DNA of 64,000 nucleotides, taken from Nitrosomonas eutropha (GTDB lineage: Bacteria; Pseudomonadota; Gammaproteobacteria; Burkholderiales; Nitrosomonadaceae). The stretch spans positions 1 to 64,000 of the forward strand of contig NZ_FPBL01000006.1 in assembly GCF_900116685.1 (NCBI RefSeq), given 5' to 3'. Under the pieces are notes generated by a model that ran no database searches, was not told the DNA's origin, and saw only the letters and a program-made list of their open reading frames with translations. Positions within the stretch are counted from its first letter, which is position 1; each line of letters opens with the position of its first letter. Both the position numbers and the translations under genes were made by a program. Positions 45,887-55,374 of the stretch are shown here, piece after piece.

Positions 45887-46810
45887 ATGGTTAGAACTGT
45901 TGCAGTAACAGGTGCTACAGGATTTATTGGCCGCATACTTATCGCTAAGCTGGTTGAATCTGGATGGAAAATCCGTGCATTAGCAAGACGTACATCTTCA
46001 CAGAAAGATAGTCCATTCATAGAGTGGATTTCTGGAGATCTTAGTTGCTGTAATGCGTTGCGTGATCTTGTTTCTGGTGCTGAAGCTGTTATACATTGTG
46101 CTGGTGTGGTCAAAGGAAAATCCTGGTCTGATTTCTATCAGACTAATGTAATTGGAACGAAAAATATATTACGAGCAGCTTCTGACTCAACTTCTTGCTC
46201 AAGATTTTTACACATTTCTTCTCTGGCAGCGCGTGAACCACTTCTTTCCTGGTATGCACGAAGCAAATTTGAGGCCGAAGAACAGATCCCAAGATTTTCT
46301 GGACGGTTAGCATCTGTTATATACAGGCCGGCTGCAGTTTACGGCCCTGGTGATAAAGCAATGCTACCTTTTTTTCGATCTATGCGATACGGTATACTCC
46401 CTGTTCCTGGAGATCCGGATAATCGTTTCGGCTTGATACATGTTGATGATTTGGTTGCTGCTATTTATTACTGGCTTGAGACAACCTGTCCCGTGGGTGG
46501 TATTTATGCAATTGATGACGGTACATCAGATGGGTACAACTATACGTCGATAGCCATGATCGCACAGCAAGCTCTGGGAAAACCGGTGCGTTGTTTCCAG
46601 ATACCGGCAAGCAGTATATGTATGTTGGCTCGTTTTAATTTGTGGCTGGCCCATCTTTTGAATTACACTCCAATGCTGACACCAGGGAAAGTGATGGAAC
46701 TTCAACATTCTGATTGGACCTGTGATATTTCTTTCCTGAGAAAAGAGCTAGTTGGCTGGCATCCGACAATTAAATTACAAACAGTATTGCCATCACTTGT
46801 CAAAATGTAA
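45887..46810 (+). CDS. NAD-dependent epimerase/dehydratase-type reductase (CerR-like candidate)
   Basis: 307 aa, extended SDR. The dinucleotide site V-T-G-A-T-G-F-I-G, the catalytic S-S-L-A-A-R and Y-A-R-S-K (Tyr-x-x-x-Lys) and the R-P-A-A-V-Y-G-P-G-D motif are intact. Nucleotide-sugar epimerases and 3-beta-hydroxysteroid dehydrogenase relatives share this layout. In bacterial sphingolipid clusters an enzyme of this class (CerR) reduces the keto group of the ceramide intermediate, and its position between FAAL and ACP/SPT genes supports that here. The ATG at 45887 (GGTGG upstream) is chosen, with a GTG three codons earlier as alternative. Confidence 0.82.
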   Translation: MVRTVAVTGATGFIGRILIAKLVESGWKIRALARRTSSQKDSPFIEWISGDLSCCNALRDLVSGAEAVIHCAGVVKGKSWSDFYQTNVIGTKNILRAASDSTSCSRFLHISSLAAREPLLSWYARSKFEAEEQIPRFSGRLASVIYRPAAVYGPGDKAMLPFFRSMRYGILPVPGDPDNRFGLIHVDDLVAAIYYWLETTCPVGGIYAIDDGTSDGYNYTSIAMIAQQALGKPVRCFQIPASSICMLARFNLWLAHLLNYTPMLTPGKVMELQHSDWTCDISFLRKELVGWHPTIKLQTVLPSLVKM

Positions 46811-46957
46811 CAATATTTATTCCTGAAGCATTTGAAAACACCTCATGCGACAATATATAGCCTTTATGTACCTTGATTTTGTTCAGGCTTCTTGCGTCTT
46901 CATGTTTCTCGATCCGGAAATAAATTTGTCGATATACACTGTTCCGGGATTGATCTC

Positions 46958-47212
46958 ATGTCTAAAATAACCCAAACACAAATTACTGAACTGCTTTGTC
47001 AGCGTCTGGCTTGTTTTACAGATGTTGAAGCGGAGATATCTCCAGAAACTAATCTCATTACACATCTTGCGATTGATTCGGTCAAACTGCTGAATCTCAT
47101 AATGGAAATTGAAGATCAGTTTGATATATCAGTTCCGTTGAATGCGCTTGTGGACGTCCTGACGGTTCAGGATCTTGCCAATCTGATTTATAAAATCAAA
47201 TTATCATCATAA
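46958..47212 (+). CDS. Dedicated acyl carrier protein
   Basis: 84 aa. The phosphopantetheine site is the Ser in L-A-I-D-S-V-K-L-L-N, with acidic helix II and a V-L-T-V-Q-D-L-A-N-L end, so it is a carrier protein distinct from housekeeping AcpP (55375-55620; DSL site). Start ATG at 46958 is preceded by GGGA. The longer frame from 46892 has no family support. Its stop shares a base with the start of the next gene (TAATG), coupling it to the SPT-like enzyme, probably its acyl-chain acceptor. Confidence 0.9.
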   Translation: MSKITQTQITELLCQRLACFTDVEAEISPETNLITHLAIDSVKLLNLIMEIEDQFDISVPLNALVDVLTVQDLANLIYKIKLSS

Positions 47213-48399
47213 TGAATCTGCTGGAAAAACTTGATGCAGCTGCAGCAGCAAGGAAAGCACAATTACCTGAGGGTCTCGCTGCTTTTGGTATCCCCATAGA
47301 TGAATCCTACTCTGCGACGGAAGCCAGAATCGGGGAGCGTCGAGTATTAATGCTGGGTACGAACAACTACCTTGGGCTCAGCTTTTCTGCTGAATGCAGA
47401 GAGGCTGCTCATAAGGCTATTGATCAGGAAGGTACTGGCACCACCGGTTCACGTATGGCCAATGGTAATTATTACGGGCATCGGGCGCTGGAACGTGAGT
47501 TGGCAGAGTTTTATCACTGCCGCGAATGTATTGTTTTTACAACAGGCTACCAAGCTAATCTGGGAACCATTTCCGGGTTGGCGGGGGCTGGTGATGTTGT
47601 GCTGATTGATGGGGATGCACATGCCAGTATCTATGATGGATGTATTTTGAGTGGAGCGGATGTTATCCGTTTTCGCCATAATGATGTAATCGATCTTGAG
47701 AAACGCCTTCGCAGGCTGGGTGATCGCAGCCGTGATACACTGATCATTATTGAAGGTATTTACAGCATGCTGGGTGATCAGGCTCCTCTGGCAGAGATTG
47801 TGAAATTGAAAAATGTCTACCAGAGCACTTTGTTACTTGATGAGGCGCATTCACTTGGTGTTCTTGGAGAAACCGGGCAAGGGTTGGTGGAAAAATCCAG
47901 GATGATTAACGAAGTTGATTTTATAACCGGAACTTTTAGTAAAAGTCTGTGTGGTATCGGTGGCTTTTGTGTCAGTAATCATCCTCAGCTTAACCAGCTT
48001 CGGTATGTAAGTCATCCGTACATATTTACAGCTTCCCCTTCCCCAGCAACAATTGCTTCTACACGTGCTGCCTTGCAGTTATTGCGTGATGGGTCTTCAT
48101 TACGTGAACAGCTATGGAAGAATGCTTACCAGCTTTATTCCTGCCTAAAAGAAACCGGGTATTGTCTGGGACCGGAGCCCGGACCTATAGTAGCCGTTTT
48201 ACTTGATAGCCCTAAACGGGCGTTGACCCTGTGGAACGGATTGATGGCGCACGATATCTATGTAAATCTAGTATTGCCTCCTGCTGCTCCGGAAGGAAAG
48301 TCATTGGTACGTTGCAGCATTAATGCAGCGCATACTACTGAACAAATTAGCCGGGTTTGTGAGACCTTCTCTAAACTGTATCCCACTGTGACACAGTGA
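47212..48399 (+). CDS. Serine palmitoyltransferase-like alpha-oxoamine synthase
   Basis: 395-aa PLP enzyme. Family motifs: N-N-Y-L-G-L (about 51-56), G-T-G-T-T-G-S-R, D-G-D-A-H-A-S-I-Y-D-G, L-L-D-E-A-H-S-L-G-V-L-G and the PLP lysine in G-T-F-S-K-S-L (about 244). Alpha-oxoamine synthases include KAPA synthase (BioF), KBL, HemA and serine palmitoyltransferase. The stretch G-G-F-C-V-S-N-H-P and P-Y-I-F-T-A-S just after the lysine is SPT-like, and the partner ACP and FAAL favour condensation of serine with an acyl-ACP to a 3-keto sphingoid base. BioF or another oxoamine product remains possible. Confidence 0.83.
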   Translation: MNLLEKLDAAAAARKAQLPEGLAAFGIPIDESYSATEARIGERRVLMLGTNNYLGLSFSAECREAAHKAIDQEGTGTTGSRMANGNYYGHRALERELAEFYHCRECIVFTTGYQANLGTISGLAGAGDVVLIDGDAHASIYDGCILSGADVIRFRHNDVIDLEKRLRRLGDRSRDTLIIIEGIYSMLGDQAPLAEIVKLKNVYQSTLLLDEAHSLGVLGETGQGLVEKSRMINEVDFITGTFSKSLCGIGGFCVSNHPQLNQLRYVSHPYIFTASPSPATIASTRAALQLLRDGSSLREQLWKNAYQLYSCLKETGYCLGPEPGPIVAVLLDSPKRALTLWNGLMAHDIYVNLVLPPAAPEGKSLVRCSINAAHTTEQISRVCETFSKLYPTVTQ

Positions 48400-48468
48400 G
48401 TGGATGCGATTACTAAATTTAAATCCTGTATTTGTTAAGAGTAGTTGAATGACAAGAATTCTTGGTTA

Positions 48469-49227
48469 ATGATTGACAGGATTGTACCGGATTGGCCTTC
48501 TCCCGCAAATGTTTGCGCCATGTTTACTACTCGTAATACTGGGGCGGCTGTGACCGAAAGAGGAGCTTATACTGGCCTAAATCTGGCGGTTCATGTCGAT
48601 GATGATCCACACGCTGTTCAACTAAATCGAAACCAGTTGCGCCAATATTTACCAGATCATCCCCGCTGGCTGACCCAGGTTCATGGTTCCAGGGCAATTT
48701 GGGTAGATTCTGATAGTGAAGCGCTTGAGGGGGATGCTGCAATGAGCCGATATCCCGGAGTGGTGTGTGCAGTTCTGGTGGCAGATTGTCTTCCAGTATT
48801 GTTGTGTGACATGGCAGGTAGTGTAGTGGGCGTTGCCCATGCTGGGTGGCGTGGGCTGGCCAAGGGAATTATCGAAAGCACAGTTCAGGCATTACGCGAA
48901 TTCAGTCATAGTGATCAAATAATCGCGTGGTTTGGTCCGGCAATCAGTTCACAGCACTTCGAAGTTGGTGACGAGGTGCGAACGATATTTACCGAGTATG
49001 ATTTTCAGGCAGCACGGGCATTTTTCCCAGGAAAAGAAAAAGGAAAATGGTATGCGGATCTTTCTGATCTGGCACGCCAAAGACTGTCTCATGCCGGGGT
49101 CTCCCAAATTTATGGTGGTAATTTATGTACGTACAGCAATCCTGAAAAGTTTTATTCGTACCGTCGTGATCGTAAAACAGGAAGGATGGCTGGTTTATTG
49201 TGGATGACGCAGTTTCCTGATAAGTAA
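48469..49227 (+). CDS. pgeF: Multicopper-oxidase-like/purine nucleoside phosphorylase YfiH family
   Basis: 252 aa. The metal and active-site motifs T-Q-V-H-G, V-A-D-C-L-P-V-L-L and H-A-G-W-R-G (His, Cys, His) and the C-terminal Y-S-Y-R-R-D-R-K-T-G-R mark the YfiH/PgeF family. Members act on purine nucleosides and, in E. coli, help edit peptidoglycan precursor errors. Start: ATG at 48469 (MIDRIVPDWP) aligns with the E. coli N-terminus (MSKLIVPQWP). A TTG at 48445 is also open. It lies 69 bases after the SPT-like gene with no clear functional link. Confidence 0.9.
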   Translation: MIDRIVPDWPSPANVCAMFTTRNTGAAVTERGAYTGLNLAVHVDDDPHAVQLNRNQLRQYLPDHPRWLTQVHGSRAIWVDSDSEALEGDAAMSRYPGVVCAVLVADCLPVLLCDMAGSVVGVAHAGWRGLAKGIIESTVQALREFSHSDQIIAWFGPAISSQHFEVGDEVRTIFTEYDFQAARAFFPGKEKGKWYADLSDLARQRLSHAGVSQIYGGNLCTYSNPEKFYSYRRDRKTGRMAGLLWMTQFPDK

Positions 49228-49418
49228 TTCTTGTTTAATACTCGCCAAGATGGGGGCATGTGAAGTACCCGCTTGTTTTACAGTTCCTGAGCATGGATTT
49301 GGCCTGAAAAATCTTGACGAATTTCCTTCCTCCTTACTGATGCTCGATTGCACATAAATCCGTGAGCGATATAGTGTGCCCGTTCTGCATATTTCTGACC
49401 CATCTGGAAACATAATTT

Positions 49419-50231
49419 ATGTCAGTGTTAACCTGGATTGTGCTTGCCAGCGTAGCAAGTGGTTTACTGAGCATTGGACTTGCAGCATTATTTGCTTTAA
49501 ATGTCCGTAGTGATAAGTGGATCAATATACTAATTTCATATGCTATCGGCGCGCTTCTTGGAGCAGCATTTCTGAATGCGTTACCTGAAGCATTGGAGCT
49601 CACTGATACGCCGAAACAACTGACGTTTATTTTGTTACTTGGTATTCTTGTTTTTTTTATTCTGGAAAAACTTTTGTTATGGCGCCATTGCCATTTATCA
49701 GAATGTGAAGCACATGAACCCACATCGCAGGTGGTTTCTGCAGCTGGCAGAGGGGTGGTAGGTGTTCATGATCACGGCCGCAGTGGCATGATGATTATAC
49801 TGGGTGACACTTTTCATAATTTTGTAGATGGTATCCTGATTGCAACAGCCTTTATGGCTGATATTCAACTGGGAATGGTTACGGCTATTGCGATTACTGC
49901 ACATGAGATTCCACAAGAAGCAGGGGATTTTATTATTTTGCTCAATTCAGGGTTTACACGAGCGGGAGCACTCTGGTCCAATCTGCTATCCGGTACAGCA
50001 ACTGTGTTTGGAGGGTTACTGGGGTATTTTATGCTGCATCAATTGGATCATCTGATTGCCCCAATACTTGCTCTTGCTGCAGCAAGCATGATTTATGTGG
50101 CAATGTCTGATCTGATCCCTAGCTTGCATAAGCGCCCTGAGATCGGTGCAACTGTTCAACAGGTCACACTTATCGTTATGGGAATCAGCACGATATGGTT
50201 GATAGGGCTATTTTTTGGCCATAATCACTAA
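49419..50231 (+). CDS. ZIP family metal transporter
   Basis: 270 aa with about eight transmembrane helices. The central histidine-bearing loop (about 90-120, H-C-H-L-S-E-C-E-A-H and V-H-D-H-G) and the metal-binding helices G-D-T-F-H-N-F-V-D-G and A-H-E-I-P-Q-E-A-G-D-F are the ZIP signatures. It should import zinc or a related divalent metal into the cytoplasm. The gene stands alone, its 3' end only 5 bases from the convergent glycosyltransferase gene. The 190-bp gap upstream shows no clear Zur-type site to my eye. Confidence 0.92.
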   Translation: MSVLTWIVLASVASGLLSIGLAALFALNVRSDKWINILISYAIGALLGAAFLNALPEALELTDTPKQLTFILLLGILVFFILEKLLLWRHCHLSECEAHEPTSQVVSAAGRGVVGVHDHGRSGMMIILGDTFHNFVDGILIATAFMADIQLGMVTAIAITAHEIPQEAGDFIILLNSGFTRAGALWSNLLSGTATVFGGLLGYFMLHQLDHLIAPILALAAASMIYVAMSDLIPSLHKRPEIGATVQQVTLIVMGISTIWLIGLFFGHNH

Positions 50232-50236
50232 AGCAG

Positions 50237-52849
50237 CTACCTGTTTTCTACAGAAACAGGTATTGATGATGAAGTGAGATTGCCACGATAGCCTTCTGCA
50301 GTACGATAATAAAGAGTGCGCAATAAAACACCATCATACCGATAGATTTCACGAGTATTCACACTTCCGGATTTTATCAGCATTCTTTCAAAATCTCCTT
50401 CGGCTGAGCCTGATTCCAATGCCTGCCGTTTCATCCCGATCAGCAGAATGGGCCGGTTAGTAGGGGATTCGGACGGGTACCAGAAACTGTACATGGCGGC
50501 GTGTTCGCCAAATAGATTGCGAGATCGGATATCAAGAGTAGGGTGATTATTGTTGTAAAACGCAAGCGCACTGGCTATTGACCATTTGCTCATGCCAACC
50601 ACAATTGGTGCTTCTCCTGTTGTTTGCCTGATTTCATCAGCAATTTTTTCGACTTCTGCTGTGGTTTCCCTCCAGAAATAATGCTCGCTCAGAAATTGAT
50701 AAGGGAGTCCAGGTATTCCCAGCGTGACATAATGCAAAATGAAAGCGTAGGTCAGTAATGATACGGTGATCATTGGCTGCCAGGCAGTGCTCAGCCATCC
50801 CGAGATATTCTTGAATATATTCTTTTGTCCGATCATCCAGGCCATGGTGGGTATCAACGCCAACCAGAGTGGGCCGGTCCAGTGGAAGCGCAGAGAACCA
50901 AAAGTGCTGGCTATCAGAAAAACTATTAGTGGGACTCCAGTGAATATGCCAATGAAAAGAGATTTACGGGCTGTCTGGGGATAGCTCAGAAACACTGAAC
51001 GCAATGCGAGTATCGCTGCGACCAGTCCGACTGGCGTAAGCATAATTGCAATTTGCAGCATTAACTTAGGCGTTGCAAATTCGTGATGTGCCTTGCCGAC
51101 CCTGTTGGTCTGAAACAAGAAGGAAGCCCAGTCATTTTCCATATTCCAGATGATCACGGGGCTGAACAGTATCAGCGCAATTAATACAGCTACATAGGGA
51201 TGTGGGCGCAACAGCCAGCGGCGCGCAACCGGATCCAGGATAGCGAAAACCAGTGCAGCGATGCCAAGCAGTCCAAGTGTGTATTTGGACAGAATCCCAA
51301 GACCGAAAGCAATACCTACCCCGAGCCATGCCCGGTTCTGATTTGCGAGCAAGGCCCGCTCCATGTAGTAAAGTGTGGCAGCCCAAGCAGCAACCAGTGG
51401 TGCATCTGGTGTCATTGCCAGTCCTGCTGCAAAGCCAAAGGGTACGATGGCAAGCAGTAATACTGAGCGCATAGCGGTAGATTTATCGTAGAGGTTGCGT
51501 GCAAGGGCGTATAAATAAGCCATTGCGATCAACCCGCACAAGAAGGCGCCGATTCTTACTCCAAATTCATTCTGGCCAGCCAGTGTGGTTCCCAGCCAGA
51601 TCAACCACGCCACCATCGGCGGATGATCAAAGAAGCTCAAATCCATATGTTGTGCGTATTGCCAGTAATAAGCTTCATCTGGGATCAGCTGCGCCACACT
51701 CATGTAAACTAGACGCAGCAGGATGACGAAACAGACAATACCTACGGCAGCAATGCGCCATCGTGTATCGGTAGAAACAGCGGGCTTGGTTCGTGGAAAT
51801 ACGTAAAAAGCGGATCCAAGGTAATTTACAATAGCTGTTGCGATAATCGCAGGGAAAATAGCCCATTCACTTGATATATTCCAGGTATAGACCAGCCAGG
51901 CCAGAACGGCTCCTCTCAGGAGCATTGCAAATATTCCAACGATCAGGAAGCGAGAGAACTGGCTCCAATGTAAATGTCCCGAATGATGCAGCCGGAATGA
52001 CCATTTGGTATTCAAAGCATAATTGAAGCTGGCTGCTGCGATGAAGCTGGAAATATGTGCGGTTGCCAGACTGATGCCCTGCCCGGTCATCCATTGAAAA
52101 ATCAATACATCAACAAAGACACCCAGAAATCCAACCATGGCAAAGCGGCTTGCTGTGTAGAAAGAGACAGTGCCACCAGCCAGTGTGATGAGTTGCTGCA
52201 GATAAGTAAGATGATGTGAAAGGGAGAGCTTGGAGCTTCCGTGCAGTCGATTGTGGAAGTGGATTGGGATTTCTTTTACACGCAGTTGTTCACGCCCTGT
52301 CATCAGCAGTTCCAGCAGGATTTTATAGCCGCGAGCATTTTCTGTAATGTTTTTGATCAACTCTCTTCGGAAAGCAAAAAAACCCGAAGTTGCGTCATTT
52401 ACATCACAAATAGTGCGTGCAAGCCAGCCCCCTGCCCGGGATAGCCAGAGACGATAGAAAGGCCAGCCGATAGTATCGCCACCAGCTATGTAACGACTGC
52501 CGATCGTTATGTCGTGAGTGTCATCCAGAATCGGCTGGATTAGTGAGGCCAATCGTTCTGGTGGATGGCTCAAATCAGCATCCATGACTGCAATAACTTC
52601 ATACTTGGCGGCTGCTGTTCCGTCAAGAATGGAAGCGGTTAGATCGGGTCGTGCATGTCTTTCAATCAAGCGTACGTTATGAGTGTCTTGCCATTTTTTG
52701 ACTTTGTCAGGAGTGCCATCCGTGGAACTGTCATCCACGATAATGACTTCAAACTGATCTCCCAGGTTATCAAGAGAGAAAATACTCGTTAGTAGGGGGT
52801 CGATATTTCCAGCTTCGTTCAGGGTAGGAATAATGAGTGAAAATCGCAT
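50237..52849 (-). CDS. Three-module glycosyltransferase: DPM1-like GT2 + GtrA + PMT/ArnT-type
   Basis: 870 aa. Residues 1-215 are a polyprenyl-phosphate sugar synthase-like GT2 (L-I-I-P-T-L-N-E-A-G-N; V-D-D-S-S-T-D-G-T; M-D-A-D-L-S-H-P-P; H-N-R-L-H-G-S-S-K-L). About 228-345 is a four-helix GtrA flippase-like domain (F-A-M-V-G-F-L-G and F-N-Y-A-L-N-T-K-W-S-F). About 360-700 is a polytopic PMT_2/ArnT-type transferase with P-D-E-A-Y-Y-W and F-F-D-H-P-P-M. The chain could charge undecaprenyl phosphate, flip the product and transfer the sugar in the periplasm. DPM1-GtrA fusions are common, but the added PMT module is unusual. The acceptor is unknown. Confidence 0.88.
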   Translation of the reverse strand: MRFSLIIPTLNEAGNIDPLLTSIFSLDNLGDQFEVIIVDDSSTDGTPDKVKKWQDTHNVRLIERHARPDLTASILDGTAAAKYEVIAVMDADLSHPPERLASLIQPILDDTHDITIGSRYIAGGDTIGWPFYRLWLSRAGGWLARTICDVNDATSGFFAFRRELIKNITENARGYKILLELLMTGREQLRVKEIPIHFHNRLHGSSKLSLSHHLTYLQQLITLAGGTVSFYTASRFAMVGFLGVFVDVLIFQWMTGQGISLATAHISSFIAAASFNYALNTKWSFRLHHSGHLHWSQFSRFLIVGIFAMLLRGAVLAWLVYTWNISSEWAIFPAIIATAIVNYLGSAFYVFPRTKPAVSTDTRWRIAAVGIVCFVILLRLVYMSVAQLIPDEAYYWQYAQHMDLSFFDHPPMVAWLIWLGTTLAGQNEFGVRIGAFLCGLIAMAYLYALARNLYDKSTAMRSVLLLAIVPFGFAAGLAMTPDAPLVAAWAATLYYMERALLANQNRAWLGVGIAFGLGILSKYTLGLLGIAALVFAILDPVARRWLLRPHPYVAVLIALILFSPVIIWNMENDWASFLFQTNRVGKAHHEFATPKLMLQIAIMLTPVGLVAAILALRSVFLSYPQTARKSLFIGIFTGVPLIVFLIASTFGSLRFHWTGPLWLALIPTMAWMIGQKNIFKNISGWLSTAWQPMITVSLLTYAFILHYVTLGIPGLPYQFLSEHYFWRETTAEVEKIADEIRQTTGEAPIVVGMSKWSIASALAFYNNNHPTLDIRSRNLFGEHAAMYSFWYPSESPTNRPILLIGMKRQALESGSAEGDFERMLIKSGSVNTREIYRYDGVLLRTLYYRTAEGYRGNLTSSSIPVSVENR

Positions 52850-52956
52850 GTTAAGCTCAAGTTATTCCCGGGGCCTGTTGACATGGGTTTAGAGTTGGCT
52901 TCCCGGGGGTGACAACGTATTAGAGAAAGATCATCTTGATTCAGGATCAGGATATT

Positions 52957-53973
52957 CTATGGACGATTTTTCTGGTATTTCAGAACAGCACGGTTATGTT
53001 CTTCAAGTGTAGATGAGAAGTGCGAAGTTCCGTCACCTTTGGCAACAAAGTAGAGCTTATCAGTAATAGCAGGGTTAAAAGCTGCCCGGATGGAGGCCAG
53101 TCCCGGCATGGCAATGGGGGTAGGGGGTAGGCCGATCCGGGTATAGGTATTGTATGCATGATCGGTCTGCAGATCGATTTTTCGCAGATTCCCATCGAAT
53201 TTATCTCCCATGCCATAAATTACTGTTGGATCAGTCTGGAGCTTCATGCTGTGGCGTAAACGATTGACAAACACACCTGCAATCCAGGCGCGCTCATTGT
53301 CTTTTCCCGTTTCTTTCTCTATGATCGAAGCAAGAATCAGACCTTCATATTGATTCTTCAACGGGAGTAATTTTTGTCTTGAAATCCATTCTGTTTCAAG
53401 GTGTCTCTGCATGGCATGGTAAGCACGTTTCAGAATTGTCAGATCGCTGCTGTTTTTGGTAAAAAAATAAGTATCCGGGAAAAAAATACCCTCAACGCCC
53501 GGTTCTTTTGCTCCGATCAGCTCCAGTAGTTTTAAATTACTGAATTCGCTTGATACATGATGGATAGCCGGGTGCTCATCCAGTATTTTTCTAAATTGCG
53601 AGAAAGTCCATCCCTCAAGAAAAGTAACAGTATGTTGCTTGACTCTTCCCTGAGTGAGGTATTCCAGCAGATCCAGTGGCGATAAGTTTTTGGTAAGCTC
53701 GTATTCGCCTGCTTTGAGCGATGCGTTATATCCTGTCATGTGTGCAAGGAGTATGAAAGACCATGCATTGGGGAGAATATCCGCATCGGTTAATTGTTGA
53801 GCGATATTACGCAGACTACCTCGGGGTTCGATCGAAAATTCATAGGGTATGACTGGAAGTTTTACCGGTGTTGTGACCAAGCGGTAGAACCATATGGAAA
53901 ATAGTGTGCTGACAACCAGAATGACTAAAAGAACGAAACTCAGAAAACGTAGTGAACGTGTCGATTCAGGCAT
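52957..53973 (-). CDS. mltG: Endolytic peptidoglycan transglycosylase MltG (YceG)
   Basis: 338 aa. An N-terminal membrane anchor (about 10-30), a LysM-like part with G-S-L-R-N-I-A-Q-Q-L, then the YceG catalytic domain with A-S-I-I-E-K-E-T-G (catalytic Glu near 218) and L-Q-T-D-P-T-V-I-Y-G. It cleaves nascent glycan strands and may set their length. In many proteobacteria the order is fabF-pabC-mltG-tmk. Here pabC is missing and the next gene is the fused glycosyltransferase rather than tmk. 127 bp separate it from fabF. Confidence 0.95.
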   Translation of the reverse strand: MPESTRSLRFLSFVLLVILVVSTLFSIWFYRLVTTPVKLPVIPYEFSIEPRGSLRNIAQQLTDADILPNAWSFILLAHMTGYNASLKAGEYELTKNLSPLDLLEYLTQGRVKQHTVTFLEGWTFSQFRKILDEHPAIHHVSSEFSNLKLLELIGAKEPGVEGIFFPDTYFFTKNSSDLTILKRAYHAMQRHLETEWISRQKLLPLKNQYEGLILASIIEKETGKDNERAWIAGVFVNRLRHSMKLQTDPTVIYGMGDKFDGNLRKIDLQTDHAYNTYTRIGLPPTPIAMPGLASIRAAFNPAITDKLYFVAKGDGTSHFSSTLEEHNRAVLKYQKNRP

Positions 53974-54100
53974 GTCAGCACACTCAGGTATTCGGTTAAC
54001 TGATCATGCCAGATATTTCTCCGGAAAGCGTAATCAGTTATTTTCATATGTATTTCGATTACTCCTAAATATCACATCCCGGAAATACGGGAAATGATAT

Positions 54101-55342
54101 TTAGGTTTTTCGAAAGACTAATGTACCGTTAGTTCCACCAAATCCGAATGAGTTTGACAGCGCGGCATCAATTTTCATTTCTCTGGCAGTGTTAGGTACA
54201 TAATCCAGATTACATTCGGGATCAGGATCATCAAGATTAATGGTGGGTGGAGCAATCTGATAGAAAATAGCCAGAGTAGAGAAAATTGCTTCCACACCTC
54301 CTGCCGCACCTAGCAAATGTCCGGTCATCGACTTGGTGGAGCTGATTGCCAGATTTTCGGCGTGTGCTCCAAAGCAACGCTTGACCGCAACTGTTTCTGC
54401 AATGTCACCCAAAGGCGTTGATGTTCCATGTGCATTGATATAGTGGATATCTTCCAGATTCAACTGCGCATCAGATAATGCGTTCTTCATGCAGCGAGCA
54501 GCACCTTCACCGTCTTCACAGGGGGCTGTCATATGATAAGCATCCGCACTCATACCGAATCCGGCCAACTCTGCATAAATCTTTGCACCACGTTTTTTGG
54601 CGTGTTCCATCTCTTCCAGGACTAGGATACCTGCGCCTTCTCCCAGGACAAATCCATCTCTTTCGAGATCCCACGGCCGGCTTGCTGCCGCCGGATCGTC
54701 GTTGTTTGATGACAGGGCGCGGGCGGAGGCAAATCCCCCAACAGCCAGCGGAGTTATGCTTGATTCAGCGCCACCACAGATCATAATATCCGCGTCACCA
54801 TGCTCAATCATTCTGGCAGAGCTGCCAATGCAGTGTGTGGCAGTGGTGCAGGCAGTAACAATGGCAAGATTGGGTCCTTTATACCCAAACATGATGGATA
54901 AATTACCGGCCACCATGTTGATAATGGTACTGGGGATAAAGAAGGGAGATATTTTTCGGGGACCACCCGCATGATAGGCTGCATCGGTATTCTCAATCAT
55001 GGGCAGGCCGCCGATTCCGGAACCGATATTAACACCGATACGCTCAGCATCGAATTTGGTTACATCACTGATTCCGGCATCCTTAACAGCCTGAATGGCC
55101 GCTGCCATCCCGTACTGGATAAAAATATCCATACGGCGCGCCTCCTTAGCAGAGAGATACTCTGTTATCTCGAATCCTTTGACCTCCCCAGCAATTTTTG
55201 AGGAAAAGTCCGATATATCAAAACGTGTGATTTGTGTAATACCAGATTTCCCGGCAATTACGTTTCCCCATGCTTCGGGAACCGTATTGCCGACAGGAGA
55301 GACAATTCCTAACCCGGTAATGGCTATTTTACGCTTGGACAA
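54101..55342 (-). CDS. fabF: 3-oxoacyl-ACP synthase II
   Basis: 413 aa. Condensing enzyme for elongation of acyl-ACP with malonyl-ACP. The catalytic Cys in V-T-A-C-T-T-A-T-H, His in [11 protein letters not shown] and His in [10 protein letters not shown] are intact, with the usual N-F-G-F-G-G-T-N-like end (S-F-G-F-G-G-T-N-G). Length is normal. It directly follows acpP (32 bp) in the fab operon. Confidence 0.97.
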   Translation of the reverse strand: MSKRKIAITGLGIVSPVGNTVPEAWGNVIAGKSGITQITRFDISDFSSKIAGEVKGFEITEYLSAKEARRMDIFIQYGMAAAIQAVKDAGISDVTKFDAERIGVNIGSGIGGLPMIENTDAAYHAGGPRKISPFFIPSTIINMVAGNLSIMFGYKGPNLAIVTACTTATHCIGSSARMIEHGDADIMICGGAESSITPLAVGGFASARALSSNNDDPAAASRPWDLERDGFVLGEGAGILVLEEMEHAKKRGAKIYAELAGFGMSADAYHMTAPCEDGEGAARCMKNALSDAQLNLEDIHYINAHGTSTPLGDIAETVAVKRCFGAHAENLAISSTKSMTGHLLGAAGGVEAIFSTLAIFYQIAPPTINLDDPDPECNLDYVPNTAREMKIDAALSNSFGFGGTNGTLVFRKT

Positions 55343-55374
55343 AACAACCCCGCTGAATCATTGAAAAATTATTC

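Noticed and set aside
43978-48399. Interpretation as a biotin (bioF) or polyketide cluster
   Set aside because: There are no bio genes or ketosynthase modules beside it. The FAAL/SDR/ACP/SPT-like set fits sphingoid lipid synthesis better, though not proven.
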